DNA from: Lutibacter sp.
GTDB lineage: Bacteria > Bacteroidota > Bacteroidia > Flavobacteriales > Flavobacteriaceae
Assembly (NCBI GenBank): GCA_014859175.1
Contig: JACUUQ010000006.1
Coordinates: forward strand, 1 to 36,854
Length of the DNA: 36,854 nt
Reading direction: 5' to 3'
Shown here: in pieces, positions 1 to 7,919 of the stretch
Layout: every line of letters starts with the position of its first letter
Position numbering within the stretch: position 1 is the first letter of the stretch
The notes under the pieces: model-generated
Database searches by the model: none
The model's input: only the letters and a program-made list of their open reading frames with translations
Told to the model about the DNA's origin: nothing
Made by a program: the position numbers and the translations under genes

Positions 1-302
1 TATTCCTCATAAGAACCCACATAAATTTTATTTTGGTAAACCAACAAAGAGCGAATGGTGGTTTTGTTGGGCATTTCCCACAGGTTCCAATTGATGCCGT
101 CAAACTCCAGAAGTCCGTTGTTATTTGCCACAAATAATTTTCCGTCTGCCGATTTGGAAATGTCCCAATTTTGATTTCCGGCTTTGTATTCATAGAGCGT
201 ATAATTATTTAAATAATGCCCATATTGCGCGTGAATAAGCGGAGATATTAAAACCGCAAGCAGCAAACAGAGGGAAAATTTAATGTTATTGGCGAACCTC
301 AT
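1..302 (-). CDS. Two-component regulator propeller protein, 5' end only
   Basis: This is the N-terminal ~100 residues of a leftward gene whose remainder lies outside the window. The start is the ATG at 302-300, followed by a hydrophobic signal peptide (MRFANNIKFSLCLLLAVLIS, cleavage probably after HAQ). The mature part begins a repeat of the two-component-regulator (Reg_prop) beta-propeller type: a blade with NNNGLLEFDGINW, then WEMPNKTTIRSL and KIYVGSYEE. In Flavobacteriaceae such extracytoplasmic propellers usually sit in front of a Y_Y_Y domain and either a histidine kinase or a LuxR/HTH output domain, making a one-protein periplasmic sensor. Which output domain is present cannot be seen. 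A TATATTTA box at 354-347 with TTG at 376-374 is a plausible promoter. Family assignment is fairly secure; the ligand is unknown. Confidence 0.75.
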   Translation of the reverse strand, partial: MRFANNIKFSLCLLLAVLISPLIHAQYGHYLNNYTLYEYKAGNQNWDISKSADGKLFVANNNGLLEFDGINWNLWEMPNKTTIRSLLVYQNKIYVGSYEE

Positions 303-346
303 AAATAATTTTAAACAACATTATTATTAATGCTAACAAAGCTAGG

Positions 347-376
347 TAAATATAGCAGAAAAATTATAGTAACCAA
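347..376 (-). promoter_or_regulatory. Candidate promoter of the propeller gene
   Basis: Read leftward, TTG at 376-374 is followed after 19 bp by TATATTTA at 354-347, one mismatch from the Bacteroidota -7 consensus TAnnTTTG. It lies about 45 bp upstream of the ATG at 302. This is motif matching only. Confidence 0.4.
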
Positions 377-571
377 GTAAAATGGAACTTTTAGTTAAAA
401 AATTGCTGCATTGATTATGCTGAAAAGCACACATTTATTTTTAAGGCGATTGACCCCAAAATATTTTTTCAAGCCACAAAATAAACACAAAACAAGAACA
501 AATTAAGAAAAGTTTAACAACATGAAATAAGGGAAAAACGATTATAAAACGACATACTGATTATTATTGTT
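377..571. other. AT-rich intergenic region
   Basis: This is the middle of a ~400-bp gap between the divergent propeller gene and dsbD. I see no convincing reading frame, hairpin or repeat in it. The promoter-like boxes flanking it and the duplicated leader element at 612-702 are listed separately. Confidence 0.5.
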
Positions 572-579
572 TAATTTTG
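572..579 (+). promoter_or_regulatory. Candidate -7 box for the dsbD transcript
   Basis: TAATTTTG matches TAnnTTTG exactly, but no good TTG lies at the expected -33 position. If used, transcription would start near 586 and include the whole repeated leader element (612-702) in the 5' untranslated region of dsbD. Confidence 0.35.
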
Positions 580-611
580 AAAATTCTTATAAAAGAAAAC
601 GAACTTTTAGT

Positions 612-702
612 ATGAACCGAGCATTACAAATTTTGACACATAAAGGAATGATTAATGGCAGGCAGCATCTGTTACCGCTAAAAAATAAAATTTAAACAGA
701 TG
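612..702 (+). repeat. Duplicated leader element, copy 1 (upstream of dsbD)
   Basis: About 75 of 91 aligned columns, with one 1-nt indel, are identical to 13078-13167. Both copies run from an ATG to the start codon of the downstream gene. Shared cores are ACAAATTTTGA, GAATGATTAATGGC, GCTAAAAAATAAAA and TTAAACAG. This copy can encode a 27-residue peptide (MNRALQILTHKGMINGRQHL...), stop at 693-695, 4 nt before the dsbD ATG at 700. The differences between copies are mostly amino-acid-changing, so selection on a peptide is not supported. A regulatory RNA or DNA element, or a dispersed repeat, is as likely. Function unknown. Confidence 0.7.
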
Positions 703-2739
703 AAAAAAATATTTTTCCTTCTGGCGTTTTTCACGCTGGTCAATTCAAGTTTTTCCCAAATTCACGACCCGGTAAAGTGGTCAACTTCCGCAGAAAAAAT
801 TTCAGATACAGAATACGATTTAATTACGACAGCAACCATTGAAGCAAAATGGCACTTGTATTCGCAAAATGTTCCTGCCGATGGGCCAATACCCACCTCT
901 TTTTTATTTAAAAAAGGTGCTGATTTTAAACTTGTCGGAAAAACTTCTGAAGAAAAGGGTGTTACCGTCCACGACCCTGTTTTTGACATGGAAATTAAGT
1001 ATTTTGAAAACAAGGCCGTTTTTAAACAGCGCGTTAAAATAAACAATTCAAAAGCTTTTAAAATTTTAGGTGAAGTTGAGTTTATGGTTTGTGACGATGC
1101 AAGTTGCTTGCCGCCAACAACAATAGATTTGACATTTTTAATTCCCGAAAATAAAGCAACTGCGGCGATTGCAAATACAGATGAAAGCAAAGAAGTTGCC
1201 GTAGATACAACTGACACGATAGAAGTTTCTGAAGCAACTGTTGTTCAAAACAAAGAAGTTGCCAAAGTTATTGCTGCAACAAACAGCAATAAAACATCAA
1301 ATAAAAGTCTGTTAACCATTTTTATCATTGCCTTCTTTTCCGGATTTGCGGCATTGTTAACGCCCTGTGTTTTTCCTATGATTCCTATGACCGTAAGTTT
1401 TTTTACCAAACAAAGCAAAAGCAAGGCCGAAGGAGTAAGGAATGCCATTATCTATGGAATTTCCATTGTGATTATTTATGTGCTTTTGGGCTTGCTGGTA
1501 AGCGCCATTTTTGGTGCCGATGCTTTAAATGCGCTTTCCACCAATGTTTGGTTTAACGTAATTTTCTTCTTGTTGCTGGTTGTTTTTGCGGTTTCCTTTT
1601 TGGGTGCCTTTGAAATTGTTTTGCCAAGTTCTTGGGGAACAAAAGTAGATGCGCAGGCCGACAGAGGTGGTATCATCGGCATATTTTTTATGGCATTGGC
1701 ACTCGCCATTGTTTCTTTTTCCTGCACCGGACCTATTGTTGGAACGCTGTTGGTTGAAGCTGCCGCAGGAGGAAACCAGATTGGCCCAATTGTAGGAATG
1801 TTAGGGTTTTCATTGGCGTTGGCCATTCCATTTGCTTTGTTTGCCGCTTTTCCCGGCTGGTTAAATTCGTTGCCAAAATCGGGCGGATGGTTAAATACCG
1901 TAAAAGTGGTGTTGGGATTTTTGGAATTGGCTTTGGCGTTTAAATTTTTGTCGAATGCCGATTTGGTGTTACAGCTTCATTGGCTGGAAAGAGAGGTTTT
2001 CCTGTCGATTTGGATTACCATATTTATGGCCTTGGCATTTTATCTCTTCGGAAAAATTCAATTGCCCCACGATTCTCCTTTAACGCATATTTCAGTGGGA
2101 AGGCTAAGTTTGGGAATGCTTTCCTTGGCTTTTGCCATTTATATGATTCCAGGTTTGTGGGGAGCGCCTTTAAATTTAATAAGTGCTTTTCCGCCAGCGC
2201 AACATTACAGTGAATCGCCATACGGAGTCGGATTTTCAAGAATGAATAGCGGCATATCTTTCGTTGAAAATATGGAAATACCGGATGGTGCGCATTTAAT
2301 GCCGCCTCACAATATTTTGGCTTTTAACGATTACGACAAAGGTTTGGCCTACGCTAAAAAAGTAAACAAGCCGGTGATGATTGATTTTACGGGCCATGCT
2401 TGCGTAAATTGCCGTAAAATGGAACAAAATGTTTGGCCAAAAGATGAAATTCTGCCAATACTTAAAAACGAGGTGGTTTTAATTTCGTTGTATGTGGATG
2501 ATAAAAGACCGCTTGCCGATGGCGAAGAAATTGAATCCAAATTGTATCCGGGGAAAAAGTTAAAATATATCGGACAAAAATGGAGCGAATTTCAAATTAT
2601 AAGGTACGGCGCCAACGCACAGCCATTTTATGTTTTGATGGACCATAACGAGGAAAATTTAACAGAACCGGTTGCCTATACGCCAAATGTGGAGGAATAT
2701 CACAATTGGCTGAAAAAGGGAATCGCAAATTTTAAATAA
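700..2739 (+). CDS. dsbD: Thiol:disulfide interchange protein DsbD-like
   Basis: This 679-residue protein moves electrons from cytoplasmic thioredoxin across the inner membrane to periplasmic reductases. A signal peptide (residues 1-19, ending SFSQ) is followed by a DsbD alpha-like domain (~25-150) with the cysteine pair C131/C136 in CDDASCLPP. The membrane domain (~203-490) carries its redox pair as C223 in [11 protein letters not shown] and C342 in [11 protein letters not shown]. The C-terminal thioredoxin-like gamma domain has CVNC at 568-571. All three cysteine pairs expected of a full-length DsbD are present. The start follows a duplicated leader element ending at this ATG. The next gene begins 20 nt downstream, so co-transcription is likely. 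Probable clients in this window are the TlpA-like lipoprotein at 19.5-20.6 kb and the TlpA-like protein at 22.7 kb, but that is inference. Confidence 0.92.
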   Translation: MKKIFFLLAFFTLVNSSFSQIHDPVKWSTSAEKISDTEYDLITTATIEAKWHLYSQNVPADGPIPTSFLFKKGADFKLVGKTSEEKGVTVHDPVFDMEIKYFENKAVFKQRVKINNSKAFKILGEVEFMVCDDASCLPPTTIDLTFLIPENKATAAIANTDESKEVAVDTTDTIEVSEATVVQNKEVAKVIAATNSNKTSNKSLLTIFIIAFFSGFAALLTPCVFPMIPMTVSFFTKQSKSKAEGVRNAIIYGISIVIIYVLLGLLVSAIFGADALNALSTNVWFNVIFFLLLVVFAVSFLGAFEIVLPSSWGTKVDAQADRGGIIGIFFMALALAIVSFSCTGPIVGTLLVEAAAGGNQIGPIVGMLGFSLALAIPFALFAAFPGWLNSLPKSGGWLNTVKVVLGFLELALAFKFLSNADLVLQLHWLEREVFLSIWITIFMALAFYLFGKIQLPHDSPLTHISVGRLSLGMLSLAFAIYMIPGLWGAPLNLISAFPPAQHYSESPYGVGFSRMNSGISFVENMEIPDGAHLMPPHNILAFNDYDKGLAYAKKVNKPVMIDFTGHACVNCRKMEQNVWPKDEILPILKNEVVLISLYVDDKRPLADGEEIESKLYPGKKLKYIGQKWSEFQIIRYGANAQPFYVLMDHNEENLTEPVAYTPNVEEYHNWLKKGIANFK

Positions 2740-2759
2740 ACCAATATTTTTCAATAGGG

Positions 2760-4262
2760 ATGCCAACAAAATCAGCAATCGAAAAACAAAGTCAACCTTC
2801 TGAACTAGAAACCTATTTTCAACAATTCAGAAAGCATATTGTAGGCGTTGACCAAACTTTTGAGTCTCCTTATGGGCAAAAGAAAATTATTTATACCGAT
2901 TGGACCGCAAGCGGCAGATTGTACCGGCCCATAGAGGAAAAATTACTGAATGAATTTGGACCCTTTGTGGCCAATACGCATACCGAAACTTCTGTCACAG
3001 GTTCGGCAATGACGATGGCGTACCACAAAGCACGGTCCATTATTAAAGCCCACGTAAACGCCTCCAAAGAAGATGTTTTAATCACTTCCGGAACAGGAAT
3101 GACAGGCGTTGTGAACAAGTTTCAACGTATTTTAGGGCTGCGGGTTTCAGAAAATATCAAAAAATATGCTGCAATTCCCCAAGATATAAAGCCCATTGTG
3201 TTCATAACACATATGGAACACCATTCCAACCAAACTTCTTGGCTGGAAACCATTGCCGATGTTGAAATTATTCCTTGTCAGGATTCGGGTTTAATTTGTT
3301 TTGACAGCTTTGAAAAGCTCCTGATACAGCATAAAGAAAGGCCTATAAAAATTGCTTCGGTAACGGCTTGTTCCAATGTAACTGGCATTGTGACCGATTA
3401 TCATAAAATAGCAAAAATAATTCATAATTATGGCGGATTGTGTTTTGTGGATTTTGCCTGTTCGGCGCCTTATGTTGAAATAAATATGCATCCTAAAGAT
3501 GAGGAAGCCTATTTAGATGCCATTTTCTTTTCCCCACATAAATTTTTAGGCGGTCCGGGATCTTCCGGCGTGTTAATTTTCAACAAAAAATTGTATAAAA
3601 ACATCGTACCCGACAATCCGGGAGGAGGTACTGTAAATTACACTAATCCTTGGGGAAACCACGATTATATTGATGACATTGAAACCCGTGAAGACGGCGG
3701 AACGCCAGGTTTTTTGCAAACCATCAAAATTGCTTTGGCCATTCAGCTGAAAGAAAAAATGGGCGTAAAAAATATTTTGGCACGCGAACATGAACTTATT
3801 GATTTGGTATTTGAAAAACTGGCCAAAATTCCGAATCTTCAATTATTGGCCGGACAGCACAAAGACCGACTTGGAATTTTTTCCTTTTTTATTGAAAATG
3901 TACATTTTAATTTGGTTGTTAAATTGTTGAACGACCGCTTTGGCGTGCAAACCCGAGGAGGTTGCTCATGCGCAGGAACTTATGGCCATTTTCTGTTGCA
4001 TGTAGATCAGCAAACTTCAAAAAATATTGAAGAAAAAATCATTGAAGGATGTTTGGTTGAAAGACCGGGATGGATTCGCATGTCCATTCACCCAACAATT
4101 ACCAATGAAGAAATACTGTATGTTTGCGAAAGCATCAAACAAGTTGCTCAAAATATTGAAGACTGGCGCAATGATTATCAATATGATGCCATAAAAAACG
4201 AGTTTACGCATAAAACTGCCCAGCCAACAGAAAATGAATTGGTAAATAATTGGTTCAGCTAA
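2760..4262 (+). CDS. Class V aminotransferase, cysteine-desulfurase-like
   Basis: A 500-residue fold-type I, PLP-dependent protein of the aminotransferase class V (NifS/SufS-like) group. The PLP lysine is K261 in FFSPHKFLGGPG, the pyridine-nitrogen aspartate is D231 in CFVDFACSAPY, and H154 in HMEHHSN is the likely ring-stacking residue. A cysteine-rich loop, TRGGCSCAGTYGH (C402, C404), falls where desulfurases carry the sulfur-accepting cysteine. The protein is longer than a typical SufS (about 400 residues), with an extra N-terminal ~40 residues and a C-terminal tail beyond 460. No suf or isc genes are nearby, so it is unlikely to be the housekeeping desulfurase. Its substrate cannot be read from the sequence. 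It starts 20 nt after dsbD. Family certain, function open. Confidence 0.85.
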   Translation: MPTKSAIEKQSQPSELETYFQQFRKHIVGVDQTFESPYGQKKIIYTDWTASGRLYRPIEEKLLNEFGPFVANTHTETSVTGSAMTMAYHKARSIIKAHVNASKEDVLITSGTGMTGVVNKFQRILGLRVSENIKKYAAIPQDIKPIVFITHMEHHSNQTSWLETIADVEIIPCQDSGLICFDSFEKLLIQHKERPIKIASVTACSNVTGIVTDYHKIAKIIHNYGGLCFVDFACSAPYVEINMHPKDEEAYLDAIFFSPHKFLGGPGSSGVLIFNKKLYKNIVPDNPGGGTVNYTNPWGNHDYIDDIETREDGGTPGFLQTIKIALAIQLKEKMGVKNILAREHELIDLVFEKLAKIPNLQLLAGQHKDRLGIFSFFIENVHFNLVVKLLNDRFGVQTRGGCSCAGTYGHFLLHVDQQTSKNIEEKIIEGCLVERPGWIRMSIHPTITNEEILYVCESIKQVAQNIEDWRNDYQYDAIKNEFTHKTAQPTENELVNNWFS

Positions 4263-4294
4263 TTGTTATTGGGCAACAAATTTTTCTATATTTG
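4263..4294 (+). promoter_or_regulatory. Promoter of the HupE-like gene
   Basis: TTG (4263-4265), a 21-bp spacer and TATATTTG (4287-4294) match the Bacteroidota -33/-7 pattern exactly, 22 bp before the ATG at 4317. It gives the gene its own promoter although it follows the aminotransferase closely. Confidence 0.6.
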
Positions 4295-4316
4295 GGCTTA
4301 AATAATAATTATATTG

Positions 4317-4901
4317 ATGGATAATTTTATGTTCTTTCTTAAAGAAGGGCTTTTTCATGTGCTTGATTGGAACGCCTATGATCACGTGCTTTTTTTAATC
4401 GCTTTGGTGGTAGTGTACGATTTTAAAAATTGGCAAAAAATATTGTGGCTCATTACATTGTTTACCCTTGGGCACACGCTTTCCCTTATTTTATCGGCCT
4501 ATAAAATTGTGTCGATAAACCAAAACTGGATTGAATTTTTAATTCCTGTAACCATTTTGATTACGGCTTTGGTGAATGTGTTTTTTGCGAAAAATGCCAC
4601 AAAACTGGCGAAAACAAACACCAATTTATTTTTCGCGCTATTTTTTGGGTTAATTCACGGCCTCGGATTCTCAGGTTATTTTAAAATATTGATAGGCGGC
4701 TCATCACAAAAATTAATTCCGCTATTGGAATTTGCGTTGGGAATTGAATTGGCGCAGTTGATTGTTGTATTTGTAATTCTTTTAATCGGACTTATTTTTC
4801 AAACCGTTTTCCGTTTCCCGAAGCGCGATTGGATTCTGATCATTTCATCCATAATAATCGGGTTGGTGTTGCCAATCCTAAAAGCATCCATATTTTGGTA
4901 A
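4317..4901 (+). CDS. HupE/UreJ-like integral membrane protein
   Basis: A 194-residue polytopic membrane protein with about six hydrophobic segments. The conserved polar and histidine residues inside them fit the HupE/UreJ_2 family: GLFHVLDWNAYDHVLF near residues 11-26, TLGHTLSL in the second or third helix, and GLIHGLGFSGYF in the middle. Characterised HupE/UreJ proteins are nickel permeases tied to hydrogenase or urease, but this subfamily is widespread in Flavobacteria that lack both, and no hydrogenase or urease gene is seen here. A metal substrate is therefore only a guess. The ATG at 4317 is preferred over the adjacent TTG at 4314 because it is the stronger start and lies just downstream of a clear promoter. 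Confidence 0.75.
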   Translation: MDNFMFFLKEGLFHVLDWNAYDHVLFLIALVVVYDFKNWQKILWLITLFTLGHTLSLILSAYKIVSINQNWIEFLIPVTILITALVNVFFAKNATKLAKTNTNLFFALFFGLIHGLGFSGYFKILIGGSSQKLIPLLEFALGIELAQLIVVFVILLIGLIFQTVFRFPKRDWILIISSIIIGLVLPILKASIFW

Positions 4902-4932
4902 AAAATTAACGTAGCGTTTATTAGAATCTTAG

Positions 4933-4940
4933 TACTTTTG
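4933..4940 (+). promoter_or_regulatory. -7 box for the dCMP deaminase gene
   Basis: TACTTTTG matches TAnnTTTG and lies 18 bp before the ATG at 4959. The TTG at 4938-4940, which could be read as an in-frame start, is the end of this box, which favours the downstream ATG. No clear -33 element is present. Confidence 0.45.
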
Positions 4941-4958
4941 AAATCACATAAAAAATTT

Positions 4959-5381
4959 ATGAACAAGAAACAATTAAAATACGACCAGGCTTATATGCGA
5001 ATGGCTTATGAGTGGTCTAAATTATCATATTGCGAAAGAAAACAAGTGGGCGCATTAATTGTTAAAGACCGAATGATCATTTCCGACGGCTTTAACGGAA
5101 CGCCAACAGGTTTTGAAAATCCGTGCGAAGATAAAGAAGGAAACACAAAGTGGTATGTGTTGCATGCCGAAGCAAACGCCATACTAAAAGTGGCGGCTTC
5201 AACACAATCCTGCAAAGATTCTACCTTATACATTACCTTGTCTCCGTGTAAAGAATGCAGTAAATTGATACATCAATCCGGAATAAAAAGAGTGGTTTAC
5301 GCCAATGCCTATAAAGATGAAACAGGCTTAGAGTTTTTAGAAAAAGCTGGTGTTGAACTTACCCATCTTAAAAATTTATAA
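4959..5381 (+). CDS. Deoxycytidylate (dCMP) deaminase
   Basis: A 140-residue zinc-dependent deaminase that converts dCMP to dUMP, feeding thymidylate synthesis in the cytoplasm. The zinc and catalytic motif is complete: H69-A-E71 (HAEANAIL) and C97/C100 in SPCKEC. The substrate-proximal segment SDGFNGTPTGFENPCED is typical of ComEB-type dCMP deaminases rather than cytidine or tRNA-adenosine deaminases. Length matches the family. An upstream in-frame TTG at 4938 is rejected because it forms part of the predicted -7 box. The stop overlaps the start of the S41 protease gene by one base (TAATG), so the two are translationally coupled. Confidence 0.88.
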   Translation: MNKKQLKYDQAYMRMAYEWSKLSYCERKQVGALIVKDRMIISDGFNGTPTGFENPCEDKEGNTKWYVLHAEANAILKVAASTQSCKDSTLYITLSPCKECSKLIHQSGIKRVVYANAYKDETGLEFLEKAGVELTHLKNL

Positions 5382-7027
5382 TGATAAAAAATAAAGTTTA
5401 TTTTCCCTTAATTATCGGTATTGCCATAGCCGCAGGGATATTTATTGGCAGCACTTTTAACTTTCAAAACAAATCGGTTGTATTCAGTTCCAATTCCAAG
5501 GAAGCAAAAATAAAGCGTTTGATAAATTATATACAGTATGATTATGTTGATAAGGTAAATACAGACAGCTTGCTAGATGATGCCATTACCACCATGTTGG
5601 CAAAATTAGATCCACATTCCGTTTATATTCCAAAAGACGAATTGCAGCGCGTTACCGAAAGCATGCAGGGAAAATTCGCAGGCATTGGGGTAAGTTTTAT
5701 TGTCCACGAAGATTCCGTTGCGGTGAGCAGCGTTATTAAAGGCGGGCCAAGCGAAAAGGCGGGAATAAAAGCCGGTGACCGAATTATTGTCGCCAATACC
5801 GACACCTTATTTGGCAAAAGTCTTATGAAAAAAGCTGGCATTGCTGAAATTGAACGCGGAACGATTGAAGGTAACAGAAAAATGAGTGACGCGGTGATGA
5901 AAGCCCTTAAAGGCGAACCGGACACCAAAGTGAATGTGTTGGTTTACCGGCGCACAACCAACCAAAAATTAAACTTTCCAATTACGCGTGGTGATGTTGC
6001 AATAACAAGCGTTTCAGCGCATTATATGATTAACAATACGTTGGGTTATATTAAAGTTGACCGTTTTGCAAGAACCACTTACCAAGAATTTAAAAAAGCA
6101 TTGGATGAACTAATTGGAAAAGGAATGACTTCTTTGGCGCTTGATTTAAGAGGAAATCCGGGCGGTTATATGGACATTGCCAACATGATTGTTGATGAAT
6201 TTTTAGAGGATGGCAAATTAATCGTTTTCACCAAAAATAAAAATGGCGCCGTTGACAAATCTTTCTCAACCGATAAAGGCGGTTTTGAACAAGGTAAAAT
6301 ATTTGTGCTAATCGACCAAAATTCAGCATCAGCAAGTGAAATTGTTGCGGGTGCGCTTCAGGACAACGATAAAGGCACCATTGTTGGTCGCCGCTCTTTT
6401 GGGAAAGGATTGGTGCAACAGGAAATGGAATTGGGCGACGGATCGGCTGTAAGGCTTACAACAGCAAGGTATTATACGCCAACCGGAAGGTCCATTCAAA
6501 AACCATACAGCAAAAATCATACAGACCAATATAACAATGATTATTTGGAAAGAATCCACAACGGGGAGCTTATTTCAAAAGACAGCATTAAAGTAAATGA
6601 TTCGTTAAAATATAAAACGCCAAAAGGAAAAGTTGTTTACGGCGGCGGCGGAATAATTCCCGATGTTTTTGTTTCCATAGATACCACCGGCACTTTTAGC
6701 GCGGCATTGTACAGCCAACTTAACCCATTTATTTTTAAATACATCGACAACAACAGAAAAGAAATGAACAAATGGGAATTGTACGATTTTGTTACTAATT
6801 TCGATAAAAATGACATAATTTTCAATCAATATATTAATGAACTCGATGTGAAATACCCAATTTCTCCAGCAGTCAGAAAAGATTTAAAACGCTATTTTAA
6901 GGCAATTATGGCCAGAAATTTATTCGACGAAACGGGTTATTTTATGATTATCCAGAAAAAGGACAATATGATTTTAAAAGTGATTGAGCTGGACAGCATT
7001 TCGAAAATATCAGAAAAAAAATTATGA
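5381..7027 (+). CDS. S41 family carboxy-terminal processing protease
   Basis: A 548-residue periplasmic serine protease of the CtpA/Prc type, which trims or degrades envelope proteins from the C terminus. An N-terminal membrane anchor or signal (PLIIGIAIAAGIFIG, residues 9-23) precedes the cap region. A PDZ domain follows (~90-190, with GKFAGIGVSF and KAGIKAGDRI). The catalytic core contains LRGNPGGYMD, the nucleophile S317 within NSASASE, and the general base K342 in RSFGKG; the 25-residue Ser-Lys spacing equals that of Prc and plant D1 protease. The C-terminal ~120 residues after IIPDVFVSID are an extension common in Bacteroidota homologues. It overlaps the dCMP deaminase gene by one base. 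Confidence 0.92.
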   Translation: MIKNKVYFPLIIGIAIAAGIFIGSTFNFQNKSVVFSSNSKEAKIKRLINYIQYDYVDKVNTDSLLDDAITTMLAKLDPHSVYIPKDELQRVTESMQGKFAGIGVSFIVHEDSVAVSSVIKGGPSEKAGIKAGDRIIVANTDTLFGKSLMKKAGIAEIERGTIEGNRKMSDAVMKALKGEPDTKVNVLVYRRTTNQKLNFPITRGDVAITSVSAHYMINNTLGYIKVDRFARTTYQEFKKALDELIGKGMTSLALDLRGNPGGYMDIANMIVDEFLEDGKLIVFTKNKNGAVDKSFSTDKGGFEQGKIFVLIDQNSASASEIVAGALQDNDKGTIVGRRSFGKGLVQQEMELGDGSAVRLTTARYYTPTGRSIQKPYSKNHTDQYNNDYLERIHNGELISKDSIKVNDSLKYKTPKGKVVYGGGGIIPDVFVSIDTTGTFSAALYSQLNPFIFKYIDNNRKEMNKWELYDFVTNFDKNDIIFNQYINELDVKYPISPAVRKDLKRYFKAIMARNLFDETGYFMIIQKKDNMILKVIELDSISKISEKKL

Positions 7028-7116
7028 TTTCCGATTCATTTTTGTTGTATTTTGTTAAATCAAAAGAATTTGAATTCTAGCTTTCACAAATTTATCAAAC
7101 AGGTAAAAAGTAAATT

Positions 7117-7863
7117 TTGACAACCAATAAAAAAATATATTTTGCTTCGGACCAACATTTTGGCGCTCCAACTGTTGAAGCAAGCAAAATACGCGAAGAA
7201 AAGTTTGTGAATTGGCTGAATTTTATCAAAAATGATGCGGATACACTTTTTCTACTGGGCGATTTATTCGATTTTTGGTTTGAATATTCACAAGCAGTTC
7301 CAAAAGGTTTTGTGCGCGTATTGGGAAAATTGGCCGAGTTAAGTGACCAAGGAATTGAAATCCATTTTTTTGTTGGAAACCACGACCTTTGGATGAACGA
7401 TTATTTTGAAAAGGAACTAAATATCCCCACTTATCACCAGCCAAAAGAATTTATGCTTAACGGCAAATCGTTTTTTATAGGCCACGGCGATGGTTTGGGA
7501 CCGGAAGATAAAGGTTATAAACGCATGAAAAAAGTGTTTACACATCCGGTTTCAAAATGGTTTTTTAAATGGTTGCACCCCGATATCGGAATTAAAATTG
7601 CACATTATTTATCAGTAAAAAACAAACTGATTTCTGGCGTTGAAGACGTTAAGTTTTTAGGGGAAGAAAATGAATGGCTGGTGCAATATGCCAAAATGAA
7701 ATTAACCGAAAAACATTACGATTATTTTGTCTTCGGACACCGTCATTTACCGCTTGAAATACCGCTTGCAGAAACCTCAAAATATATCAACACCGGCGAT
7801 TGGATTGTCCATTTTACCTACGGAGAATTTGATGGAAATCAATTTGTTTTAAAAAAATATTAA
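7117..7863 (+). CDS. lpxH: UDP-2,3-diacylglucosamine diphosphatase, LpxH-like
   Basis: A 248-residue calcineurin-like metallophosphoesterase that in lipid A synthesis hydrolyses UDP-2,3-diacylglucosamine to lipid X and UMP. The dinuclear metal motifs are all visible: D12-x-H14 in SDQHFG, GDLFDFW (48-54), GNHD (87-90), GHGDGLGPEDKGYK from 122, and GHRH (207-210). Length and motif spacing match LpxH and its Bacteroidota homologues. The start is a TTG at 7117: an in-frame TAA lies at 7111-7113 and the first in-frame ATG is far inside the conserved domain, so an uncommon start codon is forced. The stop codon lies inside the arm of the following terminator. Confidence 0.82.
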   Translation: MTTNKKIYFASDQHFGAPTVEASKIREEKFVNWLNFIKNDADTLFLLGDLFDFWFEYSQAVPKGFVRVLGKLAELSDQGIEIHFFVGNHDLWMNDYFEKELNIPTYHQPKEFMLNGKSFFIGHGDGLGPEDKGYKRMKKVFTHPVSKWFFKWLHPDIGIKIAHYLSVKNKLISGVEDVKFLGEENEWLVQYAKMKLTEKHYDYFVFGHRHLPLEIPLAETSKYINTGDWIVHFTYGEFDGNQFVLKKY

Positions 7864-7906
7864 ACATAAAAAAAAGAGGCAAAACTGCCTCTTTTTTTTA
7901 TGTTTA
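7861..7906. terminator. Perfect bidirectional terminator
   Basis: A 21-bp perfect inverted repeat (7861-7881 and 7886-7906) with a 4-nt loop separates the convergent lpxH and TonB receptor genes. Its core is GAGGCA-AAAC-TGCCTC flanked by 8 A and 8 T, giving a U tract in both directions. It includes the lpxH stop codon. Confidence 0.93.
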
Positions 7907-7919
7907 ATCCAATTTTAGG

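Noticed and set aside
762-1217. Long open frame antisense to dsbD
   Set aside because: It lies opposite a conserved domain with typical codon use and has no recognisable product or promoter. The same applies to the antisense frames at 16560-16871 (opposite the Lys/Asp tract), 27431-27817 and 31433-31918.
4314-4316. TTG start for the HupE-like protein
   Set aside because: An ATG follows immediately at 4317.
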